DNA from: CAWUEX02 sp038148375
GTDB taxonomy: Bacteria; Pseudomonadota; Alphaproteobacteria; Rhodospirillales; Rhodospirillaceae
DNA: 64,000 nucleotides
Reading direction: 5' to 3'
Assembly: GCA_038148375.1 (NCBI GenBank)
Contig: JAYQVH010000011.1
Coordinates: 42,529 to 106,528, forward strand
In this document: in pieces, positions 17,075 to 26,037 of the stretch
Numbering within the stretch: position 1 is the stretch's first letter
How the letters are laid out: each line of letters starts with the position of its first letter
The notes under the pieces: model-generated
The model's database searches: none
The model's input: the letters and a program-made list of their open reading frames with translations, nothing else
Told to the model about the DNA's origin: nothing
Made by a program: the position numbers and the translations under genes

Positions 17075-18400
17075 TCAGCGCACGCTCTGCGGTAAAACCT
17101 GCTCGAGCCGTCCCATCGCAAGCAGCAACTGGTATCCGGCCACGCGGGCGTCAAACAATGCGGACGTATAATTGATCCGCGCATTGAAGACTTCGTTTTC
17201 CGCATCCAGCACATTGAGTGCGGTTTCGCGTCCGCTTTCACGCAGCCGTTCACGGCTCTGGAAGACTTCGGACGCGATATTCACCGCGTTTTCAAGCAAC
17301 TCCACCCGTTCGCGCGCCGTGACCAGTGCTTGCCATGCCAGCCGGGTCTGTTCCTCGACCTTCCGTCTGGTCTGGACGTAATCGCTTTGCCGCGCTTGGT
17401 ACAAATAGGCTGCGCCTTTGCTGCGCGACGTCGTGCCCAACCCGCCAAACAGGTTCCAATTGGCCCGCAACTTAAGGGAATAGTCGCGGCGAATGCCCGG
17501 CACGCCGTTGAAATCATCCTCGTAATTCCCTTCGGCGACGAGGTCGATGCTCGGATAGTACTCTGACTGAATTCCATCCCGTGTTTCGTCAGCGATTTCG
17601 ATCTGCCTTTGACTCGTCAGCACGGCCGGGTTTTCCGACAACGCGATCCCGATGGCATCATCGACGGAGTCCGGCAGCAACTGGGTCGGCGGCGTGGGCA
17701 TGCGCATCGTGCCGACTTCGGGCGGGTGGCTGAAAACCTGTAAGTACCGCGAGCGAGCATCCTCAAGCGCGCCTTGAACGAAGACCTTTCTTTCGAGCGC
17801 GATCTGCAAACGTGATTTCGCTTGCAGCACGTCGACCGCAATCCCGGAGCCGCGCCGGACGCGTTCGTCTTCCAAATTCAATTGGCGCCGGATGTTTTCT
17901 TCGTTCTGACTGGACAGTTCGAGCAATTGCGTTTGCCGCAGCACGTCGAGGTATGACGAAATGCCCTCGAACATGACGGTCTGCCGGACGCTGGTCAGCG
18001 TGTAGTCTGCAACTTGTTGCTGTAGCTTCGCCGATGCCCGGTTGGAGGATCTGAAGCCGCCATCATAAATATTCTGGGTAAGCGATAAGCCCCAGGTTTC
18101 GGTCCCGCTTTCCAGCGGGCCTCCGGGTGTGGATCTCAGCGCTTCGGTGCTTACCCGTTCTTGTCCTGCGTCGGCTGTTAAGTCCAGGGAAGGCAGAAAC
18201 GGTGAAACCGAAGCGCGAACGTCTTGCTGGGCAGAACGGACCTGAAATTCGTTGGATTGAATCAGTGGATGCGTGCGGACAAGATCCGAGAGTTCATCCC
18301 GTAACGGAGCCGAATGGGCGTGATACGGCGGGACGCCAATCGCGAGCGCAAGCATCGCCGGTGGCAATAGTCTGATTAAGTCCGAATTGGATCGTGCCAA
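17075..18400 (-). CDS. TolC-family outer-membrane protein (type I secretion partner)
   Basis: Outer-membrane channel/tunnel protein, 441 aa with a signal peptide (LLPPAMLALAIGVPPYHAHS). The family repeat appears twice: LIQSNEFQVRSAQQDVRASVSPFLPSLDLT in the first half and AVLTSQRQIEIADETRDGIQSEYYPSIDLV in the second. Long helical stretches (VELLENAVNIASEVFQSRERL) and the ending RINYTSALFDARVAGYQLLLAMG are typical. Its position beside the HlyD/ABC pair makes it the probable third component of this secretion system, while the second tolC at 19.8 kb is the general pcm-linked copy. Confidence 0.92.
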   Translation of the reverse strand: MARSNSDLIRLLPPAMLALAIGVPPYHAHSAPLRDELSDLVRTHPLIQSNEFQVRSAQQDVRASVSPFLPSLDLTADAGQERVSTEALRSTPGGPLESGTETWGLSLTQNIYDGGFRSSNRASAKLQQQVADYTLTSVRQTVMFEGISSYLDVLRQTQLLELSSQNEENIRRQLNLEDERVRRGSGIAVDVLQAKSRLQIALERKVFVQGALEDARSRYLQVFSHPPEVGTMRMPTPPTQLLPDSVDDAIGIALSENPAVLTSQRQIEIADETRDGIQSEYYPSIDLVAEGNYEDDFNGVPGIRRDYSLKLRANWNLFGGLGTTSRSKGAAYLYQARQSDYVQTRRKVEEQTRLAWQALVTARERVELLENAVNIASEVFQSRERLRESGRETALNVLDAENEVFNARINYTSALFDARVAGYQLLLAMGRLEQVLPQSVR

Positions 18401-18553
18401 GGCGCGCGTTTCCCCTCATTCGCCCTTCGCTTGAAAGCGGTAAGCGCTGAATTCCGTTTATATCTCAATACTTTGAACGCGGTCAAACGATTGAGCCCGC
18501 GAAAACCCGCAGTTTTAAGCGGTCCAAACGGGAATACGAGCCTGCAGGGAGAA

Positions 18554-18628
<75 letters not shown>

Positions 18629-18636
18629 ACACCGCT

Positions 18637-18710
18637 TGGAGGCCGAGGCCGGAATCGAACCGACGTACACGGATTTGCAGTCCGCTGCATCACCACTCTG
18701 CCACTCGGCC
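18637..18710 (-). tRNA. tRNA-Cys (GCA)
   Basis: 74 nt including an encoded CCA, 8 bp from tRNA-Asn on the same strand and probably co-transcribed with it (Cys first). The acceptor stem GGCCGAG/CTCGGCC is perfect. The anticodon loop reads ACTGCAAAT, giving anticodon GCA. The T-arm contains GGTTCGATTCC. Confidence 0.97.
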
Positions 18711-18957
18711 CGAAACCGTCTTGCGACGGCACTCTTCCCCGCGGCTCGGTCAACCGCGAGGCGGCGTGTTATAGAAGGCGATGGGTGCCTGGTCAAGCGT
18801 GTGGACAGCGGTTTACCTGGGTTTCTGCCTCGTTTGCCGACACGGGAGAACGCACCTCCGTGATTGAATGGTAACTTGGCGTTGGGTATAAGCGCGGAGC
18901 GGGCGGTGCGTGCCGTCCCGGTGCCGATTTGAGACATTGAACAGGACCGGTCTAGCC

Positions 18958-19614
18958 ATGGCGATGGACTTCGAACTTGCGCGGCGCAATATGGTTGCCA
19001 GCCAAATCAAGACCAGTGAGGTGACCGATCCACTGGTGATTGACGCTATTGGCAAGGTCCCGCGGGAACGGTTTTTGCCGGCCGCACGCCAATCGCTGGC
19101 CTACATCGATGAGGATCTGGAAGTGGCGCCGGGGCGCTGGCTGATGGAACCAATGGTGGCGGCGAAGCTGATCCAGTTAGTCGACGTCCAGGCCACAGAC
19201 CATGTCCTTGTCGTTCCCTGTGGCGCCGGTTACTTGGCCGCTGTGCTCGCCCACATGGCAGGCTCGGTGGTTGCGGTCGAACAGGAGGGCGCCGTTCGCG
19301 ATGCTGCGGCCAAGGTACTGTCCGATTTGGGTGCAGATACGGTGGCTGTCATTGCTGGCGACATTCAGACGGGTTGTGCGGCCCAAGCACCGTTCGACGT
19401 GATCATATTCGATGGGGCTGTCTCTGAGGTTCCGGACGGCATTGCAGCTCAATTGGCAGACGGCGGCCGGCTTGTCGCCGTTGAGTCGGGCGGCCGCGTC
19501 GGCCGGGCAACGCTTATTCAGCGCACCGGCGAGGCGTTCGGGCGGCGAACGGAATTCGATGCCTATATCCCCGTTCTTCCGGAATTTCAGGCTAAAACAT
19601 CCTTCGTATTCTAA
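18958..19614 (+). CDS. pcm: Protein-L-isoaspartate O-methyltransferase
   Basis: SAM-dependent methyltransferase that repairs isoaspartyl residues, 218 aa from ATG 18958 (a second ATG at 18964 is as good). The family opening FELARRNMVASQIKTSEVTDP and the conserved IGKVPRERFLP are clear, with the SAM-binding strand DHVLVVPCGAGYLAAVLAHM and VVAVEQE. The usual motif I VLEIGTGSGY reads VLVVPCGAGYL here, a divergent glycine loop common in alphaproteobacterial Pcm paralogues. The frame extends upstream to 18910 but the family start is here. First gene of the conserved pcm-tolC-popZ group. Confidence 0.9.
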   Translation: MAMDFELARRNMVASQIKTSEVTDPLVIDAIGKVPRERFLPAARQSLAYIDEDLEVAPGRWLMEPMVAAKLIQLVDVQATDHVLVVPCGAGYLAAVLAHMAGSVVAVEQEGAVRDAAAKVLSDLGADTVAVIAGDIQTGCAAQAPFDVIIFDGAVSEVPDGIAAQLADGGRLVAVESGGRVGRATLIQRTGEAFGRRTEFDAYIPVLPEFQAKTSFVF

Positions 19615-19815
19615 ATTCCAGGCCTCGGCAGGACCGACGGTGTCCACTGCGGGAATCTGTATCACGCGCTGCCTTGCGGGAGGTCACCCGCGGCGGTTGG
19701 GTGTGCGGAGTGAGTTACCCATCGTTACACGTTTAGCGGTGGCATTCCGGCAGAGCTTCGGCTAGTTAATCGGCAGCACCGGGGCGATTTTGCTGTGGCG
19801 TTGAGGACGTAGACC

Positions 19816-21225
19816 ATGAGAACTTCGAAATGGCTTCTGGCGACGACTGCGATCGCCCTTTCAATATCGGGCAATGCGCCTGCGTCCGCGGAAACTCTGC
19901 GTGAGGCCCTGTCTTTGGCTTATGCAAATAACCCGAGCTTGCAAGCCGCCCGTGCCCAACTCAGGGCCGTCGATGAAACCGTGCCGATCGCGGTGTCCGG
20001 CTGGCGCCCTCGGGTATCCCTCAGCGGTGACGTCTCACGCCGCAGGAATGAGACAGACATTCAGGGTGTGATTGGTGGTGGCGCGTTGTTCGCAGGTGGA
20101 ACGACACTGAGGACGTCGCAGTCCGCCTCCCTCAGTGTCTCCCAGCCGTTGTTCCAGGGCTTCCGGACCGAGGCCGGAACGGCGCAGGCTAAGGCCAACG
20201 TGCAAGCCCAACGGGCACGTCTGACGGGCGCCGAACAGCAGGTGTTGCTTGACGCCGCGACGGCGTATTTGGACGTGCTTCGTGACACGGCCGTGGTCGA
20301 ACTGCGCAGCAACAACGTTCAGGTGCTGACGCGCCAGTTGGAGGCGACGCAAGACCGCTTTCGCGTCGGTGAAATCACCCGTACGGATGTCGCCCAGGCG
20401 GAAGCGCGCCTGTCGGCGTCGGTGTCCGCGCGTATTCAGGCAGAGGGCAATCTCCAGCGGTCCCGCGCGGCCTACGTCGCGGCGGTCGGTAAATCGCCGG
20501 AAAACCTCACCACTCCGCAATCCTTAGGAAACCTGCCAGCCACAGTCGATGACGCCATTTCCGCTGCGGCAGATGACAATCCGGCGCTTGTGGCGGCGGA
20601 ATATTCGGCCGCCGCAGCTCAGGAGAATATTCGTCTTGTGCGCGGTGAATTGTTGCCGTCCCTCAGTCTAGATGGTCAGCTATCTAAAGCTTGGGATACA
20701 GTCGCGGACCAGTCGACCTCCGAGACCGCGCAAGCCAGGCTTGCCCTGACCGTGCCGCTCTATCAGGGCGGCGTGGTTTACGCCCGTTTGCGCCAAGCCA
20801 AGCACACCGCCGGGCAGCGCCGTCTCGAAGCCGATCAGGCGCGTCTCGATGCCCGGGAGTCCGCTACGTCCACATGGGAAAACTATCAAGCCGCGCGGGC
20901 AAGTATCGCGTCGATCGAAACCCAGATCGTGGCGTCTGAGATTGCTTTGGAGGGGGTTCAGCGTGAAGCCGAAGTCGGTGCGCGCACCGTCCTTGACGTC
21001 CTCGACGCTGAGCAGGAACTGCTGGACGCGCGGGTTGGTCTGGTGACCGCGCAGCGTGATCAGTTGGTCGCAACCCTTCAGGTTCTTGCGTCTGTTGGCC
21101 GCCTGACCGCTGAGGACCTCGAGCTCGACGTATCGTTGTACGATGCCGTCGACCATTATGAGGACGTCGATAGTAGGTTTTTCGGCTCTTCATTTGAGGC
21201 CGATCAGGACGCGGCTCGCCGGTAA
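19816..21225 (+). CDS. tolC: TolC-family outer-membrane efflux protein
   Basis: Outer-membrane tunnel protein, 469 aa, with a signal peptide (WLLATTAIALSISGNAPASA). Paired TolC repeats: SLQAARAQLRAVDETVPIAV with WRPRVSLSGDVSRRR in half one, and ALVAAEYSAAAAQENIRLVR with LPSLSLDGQLS in half two. Equivalent loops read VSQPLFQGFRTEAG and LTVPLYQGGVVYARLRQA, the standard TolC turns. It sits 201 bp after pcm and 128 bp before popZ, the arrangement known in Caulobacter and other Alphaproteobacteria. It probably serves several tripartite exporters. Confidence 0.94.
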   Translation: MRTSKWLLATTAIALSISGNAPASAETLREALSLAYANNPSLQAARAQLRAVDETVPIAVSGWRPRVSLSGDVSRRRNETDIQGVIGGGALFAGGTTLRTSQSASLSVSQPLFQGFRTEAGTAQAKANVQAQRARLTGAEQQVLLDAATAYLDVLRDTAVVELRSNNVQVLTRQLEATQDRFRVGEITRTDVAQAEARLSASVSARIQAEGNLQRSRAAYVAAVGKSPENLTTPQSLGNLPATVDDAISAAADDNPALVAAEYSAAAAQENIRLVRGELLPSLSLDGQLSKAWDTVADQSTSETAQARLALTVPLYQGGVVYARLRQAKHTAGQRRLEADQARLDARESATSTWENYQAARASIASIETQIVASEIALEGVQREAEVGARTVLDVLDAEQELLDARVGLVTAQRDQLVATLQVLASVGRLTAEDLELDVSLYDAVDHYEDVDSRFFGSSFEADQDAARR

Positions 21226-21281
21226 ACCGCAGAAATCCGCTAACCCTCGGATTTTGCACGCGTTATATATTTTTTTAACCA

Positions 21282-21327
21282 TTTGGAGTACCGTCTTTCC
21301 AACTTTTGGAGTACCGTCTTTCCAACT
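21282..21327. repeat. Two perfect 23-bp tandem repeats before popZ
   Basis: Units at 21282-21304 and 21305-21327 are identical, beginning TTTGGAGTACC and ending CTTTCCAACT. Within each unit TTGGA and TCCAA form an inverted repeat around a 10-bp spacer, so each unit looks like a dyad. The array ends 26 bp before the popZ start codon, inside its likely promoter or 5' leader, so it may be a duplicated operator. Confidence 0.9.
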
Positions 21328-21353
21328 AATGTGGGGAAAACGGACCAATCGCT

Positions 21354-22016
21354 ATGAGTGACGAAGGTCAACAAGAACCTTCAATGGAGGACATTCTCGC
21401 CTCCATTCGAAAGATTCTTTCGGAGGATGAAGAGGCCGGCGAGGAAGGCGAAGCTGCGGAAGCAGCGCCGGAGCCTGAAGCTGCGGCTGCGCCTGAACCC
21501 GATCCGGAACCGGAGCCAGAACCGGAGCCAGAGCCAGAGCCAGAGCCGTCTTTCGAAGATGACGACGATGATGGCCCGGATCTTGCCGCGCTTCTCGCGG
21601 ACGATGACGACGACCTGCCGATCGCGGACACGGGCGAAGACGAGATCGAGCTCACCGATGCCATGGTTGCCGACGAGCCGGAACCCGCGATGGCGCCGCC
21701 ACAACCGCAAGCCGCTGCGGCACCACCACCGCCGCCGCCGCCGGCGCCACAGCAATATGAGCCGTTCGGCCAAAATGGACTGGTTGCCGATCAGGTCGAG
21801 CAGGCGTCGGGTGCTCACATCGCGCAATTGGCCCAGGCCGTTGCCCAGGAGCGTGCCCTGACCTTAGGGAACCAGGGCATCACAATCGAACAGCTTGTTC
21901 GGGAAATCTGTACGCCGGTGCTCAAGCAATGGCTCGACCATAACCTGCCGTACATGGTTGAACGTATCGTGCGCCAGGAAATCGAGCGCATCGTCAGCCG
22001 TTCGGAGCGGATGTAA
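21354..22016 (+). CDS. popZ: Polar organising protein PopZ (DUF2497)
   Basis: Self-assembling polar scaffold that anchors ParB/centromere and cell-cycle proteins, 220 aa. The N-terminal conserved helix is SMEDILASIRKILSEDEEA (about 10-28). The central part is a long acidic, Pro/Glu-rich disordered linker (repeated EPEPEPEPEP, then DDDDDG clusters and a poly-proline run). The C-terminal oligomerisation helices read TIEQLVREICTPVLKQWLDH, NLPYMVERIVRQEIERIV (about 175-215). This three-part layout is the PopZ signature; the linker is longer than in Caulobacter, whose protein is about 177 aa. Normally followed by valS, which here is displaced. Confidence 0.93.
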   Translation: MSDEGQQEPSMEDILASIRKILSEDEEAGEEGEAAEAAPEPEAAAAPEPDPEPEPEPEPEPEPEPSFEDDDDDGPDLAALLADDDDDLPIADTGEDEIELTDAMVADEPEPAMAPPQPQAAAAPPPPPPPAPQQYEPFGQNGLVADQVEQASGAHIAQLAQAVAQERALTLGNQGITIEQLVREICTPVLKQWLDHNLPYMVERIVRQEIERIVSRSERM

Positions 22017-22035
22017 CAGGCATTCGAGCGATGGG

Positions 22036-22815
22036 TTAGCCCGGCCGCTGTTCCAGTCTCAGTGTTTCACTAATCAAACCGGCACAGGTCGTGACCGGTT
22101 CCGCAAGGCGCGCCGTCGCTTCGTTGGGGCTCAACGAGCGTAGCGGGAAGCGGATATCGACGACTGCCCGCACCCCGGACCGGTCGAACACCGGTGCCGC
22201 CAAGCTGGAATGCGCCTTGTGCGGCATGTGGCCGCAGTAAAAGCCCTGTTCGGCGATCTCGTCCAACTGTCCCAGAAGCAACTCCCGGCTGAGATCGATG
22301 CCGTCCAAAGCGTCCGGAGATTCAGTTAAGACCGCGTCGATCATCGTTTCGCGCTGTTCGGGCGCGCAAAATGCCAAATACGTTCGCCCGGAAATCGAAG
22401 TCAGTAGGGGAAATTTAAGCCCGATCGGCGCCGGTTTGATCACCAGAGGGCTGATATCATTGGTGTCCCAAAGGATTTCCATCGATGGAATGCGCGGCTC
22501 TGCTAGCGCCACTGGCCAAAGAACGTCGCGGCAAAGCGTCTCCATCGCCGGCACGGCGATGCGGCTAACCCAAGTATCCCTGGCAGCACCGGACGTCAGG
22601 GCAAGGGCGTATTCCGTCAGCGAGAACCGTTTGTCGTTTGGACGCCGTGTTACATACCCGAGGTCCTGCAGGAAAAATAAAATGCGGGACACGGTTTGCC
22701 GAGGCAGGTCCGTGGTCTTGGCGACGTGAGAGATGCTCATCGGGCCAAAGGCGCTGATCGCTCGCATGACGGTCAGGCCTCGCTCCAGCGACCGTATGGA
22801 TTTTTGCGAAGTCAT
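22036..22815 (-). CDS. IclR-family transcriptional regulator
   Basis: Cytoplasmic DNA-binding regulator, 259 aa. N-terminal winged helix-turn-helix (about 5-70: SIRSLERGLTVMRAISAFGP, then MSISHVAKTTDLPRQTVSRI). The C-terminal IclR effector-binding domain is seen in LLTSISGRTYLAFCAPEQRE and GVRAVVDIRFPLRSLSPNEA. The helix-turn-helix resembles MhpR-type members that sense aromatic acids, but the ligand is unknown. It is divergent from the first TonB-dependent receptor across 451 bp and is the only regulator in the receptor block, so it is the obvious candidate controller. Confidence 0.9.
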   Translation of the reverse strand: MTSQKSIRSLERGLTVMRAISAFGPMSISHVAKTTDLPRQTVSRILFFLQDLGYVTRRPNDKRFSLTEYALALTSGAARDTWVSRIAVPAMETLCRDVLWPVALAEPRIPSMEILWDTNDISPLVIKPAPIGLKFPLLTSISGRTYLAFCAPEQRETMIDAVLTESPDALDGIDLSRELLLGQLDEIAEQGFYCGHMPHKAHSSLAAPVFDRSGVRAVVDIRFPLRSLSPNEATARLAEPVTTCAGLISETLRLEQRPG

Positions 22816-23266
22816 GGGTCCGCGCGCCGTGTGAATGGTTAAGACAGGATGAGAAAACTATTCTAATCGTGACCCCGCCATCTGCACGGAAGACCTATAC
22901 AACGCTCATTCAGTGAGCGGTTCCTCACGGGGTCGCCGACTCCGATCTGGTTCTCACTCTTCGCCGCGCAGATGGCGATACCAGGGCTTCACCGGCGCAC
23001 AGCTATTTCTCTTAGATGAAATCTTGGCGTGTACGCGACGCTCAGCTGGTGAGTTTTTTGCCCTCCATGTGATGCATTGTTGCATCTACCGGCAAGAAAC
23101 GTCATGGGGCCATGATGTTTCCTATTGTGCCGCGGCATTTTCCTCCGCAAGGTATGCCTTCTAGACGATTCAAGGGGTTGAAACGTCATTTGTCAGGGCG
23201 GGAGGGGCGAGCTTCAGCGTGATTCCCCGAAGTGCTGACGTGAGCATTGTGTGGAGAAAATCAGGC
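22816..23266. promoter_or_regulatory. Divergent regulatory region, iclR / receptor 1
   Basis: This 451-bp non-coding stretch should hold the promoters of the IclR gene and the first receptor. Two dyads stand out: CGCTCATTCAGTGAGCG (22903-22919, 6-bp arms), 88 bp upstream of the iclR start, and GATGCATTGTTGCATC (23071-23086, 6-bp arms), 181 bp upstream of the receptor start. Either could be an operator. I see no convincing -35/-10 pair. Confidence 0.5.
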
Positions 23267-25651
23267 ATGAAAACTCGCAATCTAATTGCGGCGTCGTTAT
23301 TGGCGTCTGTCGCGTTACCGCCTGCCGGGCCCGCCCTGGCACAAGGCCTCGCACTCGAAGAAATTGTTGTTACTGCACGTAAGCGCGATGAAAGCATTTT
23401 GGAAGTGCCGGTATCCGTTACCGCGCTGTCTCAGGAAATGCTGGATCGTGCGGGTATCGATAACCCTCAGGACCTGTCTGCACTGGTGCCGGGATTGGAT
23501 TATCGCAGCTTCGACTTCGGCGGTTACAACAATCCGAACATTCGCATCCGCGGCATGATCCAGCAGATCATCACGCCGTCGACGCAGATCGGTGCGCTGT
23601 TCTGGGATGGATCTTACATAGGTGCTGGCGGTGGCTTCCTGCCGCTTGGCGACCTTGAACGCGTCGAAGTCATTAAGGGCCCGCAAACGGCCTACTTCGG
23701 CCGCAATACTTTCTCCGGCGCCGTGAACTACATTCCCGCTATGCCCGGTGACGAGTGGAACGGCAAGGTTTCTGCCTCCTGGTCTCCGACCGACCATGAT
23801 GAAATCAACATCAACGGTGCAGTCGGCGGTCCAGTCAGCAGTCGTGTCGGCGTTCGCGTTTGGGCCGGTTACGACAAAGACGGCGGTGACTTCAGCTACC
23901 GCGATGGTACGCCATTCGCTCAGCTCAAAACCTCGTCCGTCAGCGGCACCATCACGTATGAACCGACGGAAGACCTTCGCCTCAAGACCACCGGGTATTA
24001 CACTCGCGCAACCGATACAGCGACAGGTTCCTCCTTGCGGCACACGACTCCGGCAGGTGCGTGTGGATTCATCTTCCGCGGTGAATTGCTCAATGCCGCC
24101 ACCGGAGAACGCACGCCCCACGAATTCGATCTCAGCACACTCGGTGTCGGAACCTTCTGCGGTGAATTCCCCGACGGTTCGACGCTTGAGTTCCCAGTTA
24201 CCAGCACACCGACAGCCGCTCAGCTGCTCAACGGTGCCAACGGTGAGGCAAGCCTGACCGCATTGAACCCGCGGTCACTCGACTACGGCATTATTCGTGC
24301 GCCGCAGGGCCGGCTTGGTGGCTGGCACCAGACCTACCGTCTTCAGGCCAGTGCCGATTACGATTTCGCAGGCCACACTTTGACGGTGCTTGGATCGCGC
24401 GGTGCCACGGGCACGACCACCCGTCTCGATCAGTTCTTCGGTGTGTCGTCCGTCGGCGATCGGATTCTGGTTGTCGGCACCGAAATCGCACTTCGCGAGT
24501 TCTATTACGAAGCCCGCGTGTCGTCGCCGCAGGACCAGCGCTTCCGTTATTTGCTCGGTGTCAGCGACTACAACCAGCACTACAGTGTGTTCACGGACTC
24601 GGCGCGTCCGTCGCCGGTCGACCGCCAGCGCAACACGACCTTTGCCGTGTTTGGCTCCTTCGACTACGACATCCTCGATAACCTGACTCTGTCTGCGGAA
24701 GTGCGTTACACCGACGAACAGTCGACGGCGATCGAGTTCGGCGATCCACGTTTGCCGTGTGGCGATGTCACCATCTGTAATCAGACCAACAGCTATGACG
24801 ACATCATCCCGCGCGTCATCCTGTCCTACAAGCCGGTCGACGGCACGACCCTTTACGGTAGCTACTCCTACAGCTCGCTGCTGGGTCTCGCCACCCAAGC
24901 CCGCTTCATCTCCAGCTTGGCACCGGACATCATTCCGCCCGGCGAAGTTGATGCCATCGGTGACTTCACAGCGCCGCAGGAAAACACCCAATACGAACTC
25001 GGCTGGAAGCAGCAGTGGGACGATTGGAACATGACGCTCGCCATGTTCTACATGGACTGGAAGAACCAGCCGTTCGCGGCCGTCATCTTCCTGCCGGGCG
25101 GCGCGGGCACGTCGTCGTTCCGCGGTCCGGGTGACTCCAGCTACTCCGGTTTCGACCTCGAGATAAACGGCAACGTTACCGATTGGCTGAACATCGCCGC
25201 AACGGTCGCGTACTCCAACGGGGTGATGGACAGCTTCTCGTCACGCGGCTCGAACGAGCAGGTGGCGTTGGGCTCCGGATCTCTGTCGGTTGTTGCTGAC
25301 GGCAACCCGGTGCGTAACCATCCGGAATGGACCGGCTCCCTAAGCCCGACCATCACTGGCACGCTCGGCGATCGTCCGTGGTTCGTGCGCGGCGATTACC
25401 TTTACACCGGCCGTCACTACGTCGATTATTCCCGGTACAATCAAAATCCCGCCCGTAAGCAGGTCAACCTGCGTGCTGGGATCGAGGTGTCCGACGGCCT
25501 GATGTTTGAAGCCTTCGGCACCAACATCTTCAACGACAAGACCCTGCCGACCACGTCCGGTACGACTTCCGGCCCGGGCGGCAGCCGCAAGGTCTTCACC
25601 GGCGTCTATCAGGCCCTGGAATACGGCATCCGGGTCAGCGCCAAGTTCTAA
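23267..25651 (+). CDS. TonB-dependent receptor, tandem copy 1
   Basis: Outer-membrane active transporter, 794 aa from ATG 23267 (the frame opens upstream at 23219). Signal peptide NLIAASLLASVALPPAGPAL ending in AQ, TonB box EEIVVTARKR, plug domain to about residue 170 with GALFWDGSYIGAGGGFLPLG and RVEVIKGPQTAYFGRNTFSG, then a beta-barrel ending in a terminal Phe (IRVSAKF). Two probable disulfide pairs: ACGFIFRG with TFCGEFPDG, and LPCGDVTICNQ. The plug segment NNPNIRIRGMIQQIITPSTQ pairs it with copy 2. Ligand unknown. It has its own terminator, so it is probably a separate transcript. Confidence 0.94.
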   Translation: MKTRNLIAASLLASVALPPAGPALAQGLALEEIVVTARKRDESILEVPVSVTALSQEMLDRAGIDNPQDLSALVPGLDYRSFDFGGYNNPNIRIRGMIQQIITPSTQIGALFWDGSYIGAGGGFLPLGDLERVEVIKGPQTAYFGRNTFSGAVNYIPAMPGDEWNGKVSASWSPTDHDEININGAVGGPVSSRVGVRVWAGYDKDGGDFSYRDGTPFAQLKTSSVSGTITYEPTEDLRLKTTGYYTRATDTATGSSLRHTTPAGACGFIFRGELLNAATGERTPHEFDLSTLGVGTFCGEFPDGSTLEFPVTSTPTAAQLLNGANGEASLTALNPRSLDYGIIRAPQGRLGGWHQTYRLQASADYDFAGHTLTVLGSRGATGTTTRLDQFFGVSSVGDRILVVGTEIALREFYYEARVSSPQDQRFRYLLGVSDYNQHYSVFTDSARPSPVDRQRNTTFAVFGSFDYDILDNLTLSAEVRYTDEQSTAIEFGDPRLPCGDVTICNQTNSYDDIIPRVILSYKPVDGTTLYGSYSYSSLLGLATQARFISSLAPDIIPPGEVDAIGDFTAPQENTQYELGWKQQWDDWNMTLAMFYMDWKNQPFAAVIFLPGGAGTSSFRGPGDSSYSGFDLEINGNVTDWLNIAATVAYSNGVMDSFSSRGSNEQVALGSGSLSVVADGNPVRNHPEWTGSLSPTITGTLGDRPWFVRGDYLYTGRHYVDYSRYNQNPARKQVNLRAGIEVSDGLMFEAFGTNIFNDKTLPTTSGTTSGPGGSRKVFTGVYQALEYGIRVSAKF

Positions 25652-25676
25652 TCCGGAACAGACACTGCAGTGGAAA

Positions 25677-25704
25677 AGGCCGGTCCCAAGGGACCGGCCT
25701 TTTT
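25677..25704 (+). terminator. Rho-independent terminator of receptor 1
   Basis: Stem AGGCCGGTCC (25677-25686) with GGACCGGCCT (25691-25700), loop CAAG, then a run of T. It lies 26 bp after the stop codon. Near-identical hairpins follow the other three tandem receptors. Confidence 0.92.
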
Positions 25705-26037
25705 CGTATTGCGAAGTAATATTTCGGGCGCGGTACGACTGCCGCGTCATATCCCTCGCCAAAATCGCCATAAAAACTGCGATTCAATCTGTGGATGAGC
25801 GTAAAGATTACCCTGCGAGCACGCTAAAATACTTTGCATTGCAAATTATTAGTCCCGCTGAGACACTCCCTATGAGCCAGACGTCATATCAAGTGTTGTC
25901 TTTTGGCAACGCAGATTTGACGCAACGACCTCTGGGGTTGGGGGCCGCGTCTGGTCTGGACAGACGACAGCTTGGCCACGCGGTTTCACGCTGGCTCGTC
26001 GTTTGAGGTGTTTTGAAACCTAGGGGGAGAAAACTCC
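25705..26037. promoter_or_regulatory. Upstream region of receptor 2 with 19-bp dyad
   Basis: The region before receptor 2 carries TACTTTGCATTGCAAATTA at 25830-25848, a near-perfect dyad (8 of 9 pairs) centred about 200 bp before the start codon. Its TACTTTG half-site is the reverse complement of the CAAAGTA found upstream of receptors 3 and 4. A second weaker dyad, CGAAGTAATATTTCG, is at 25712-25726. The start codon is preceded by AGGGGGAG (26021-26028). No gene is seen. Confidence 0.5.

Noticed and set aside
25506..26006. Forward frame overlapping the receptor 1 3' end and the following gap
   Set aside because: It reads a shifted frame of the receptor and then intergenic sequence containing the terminator and dyad.
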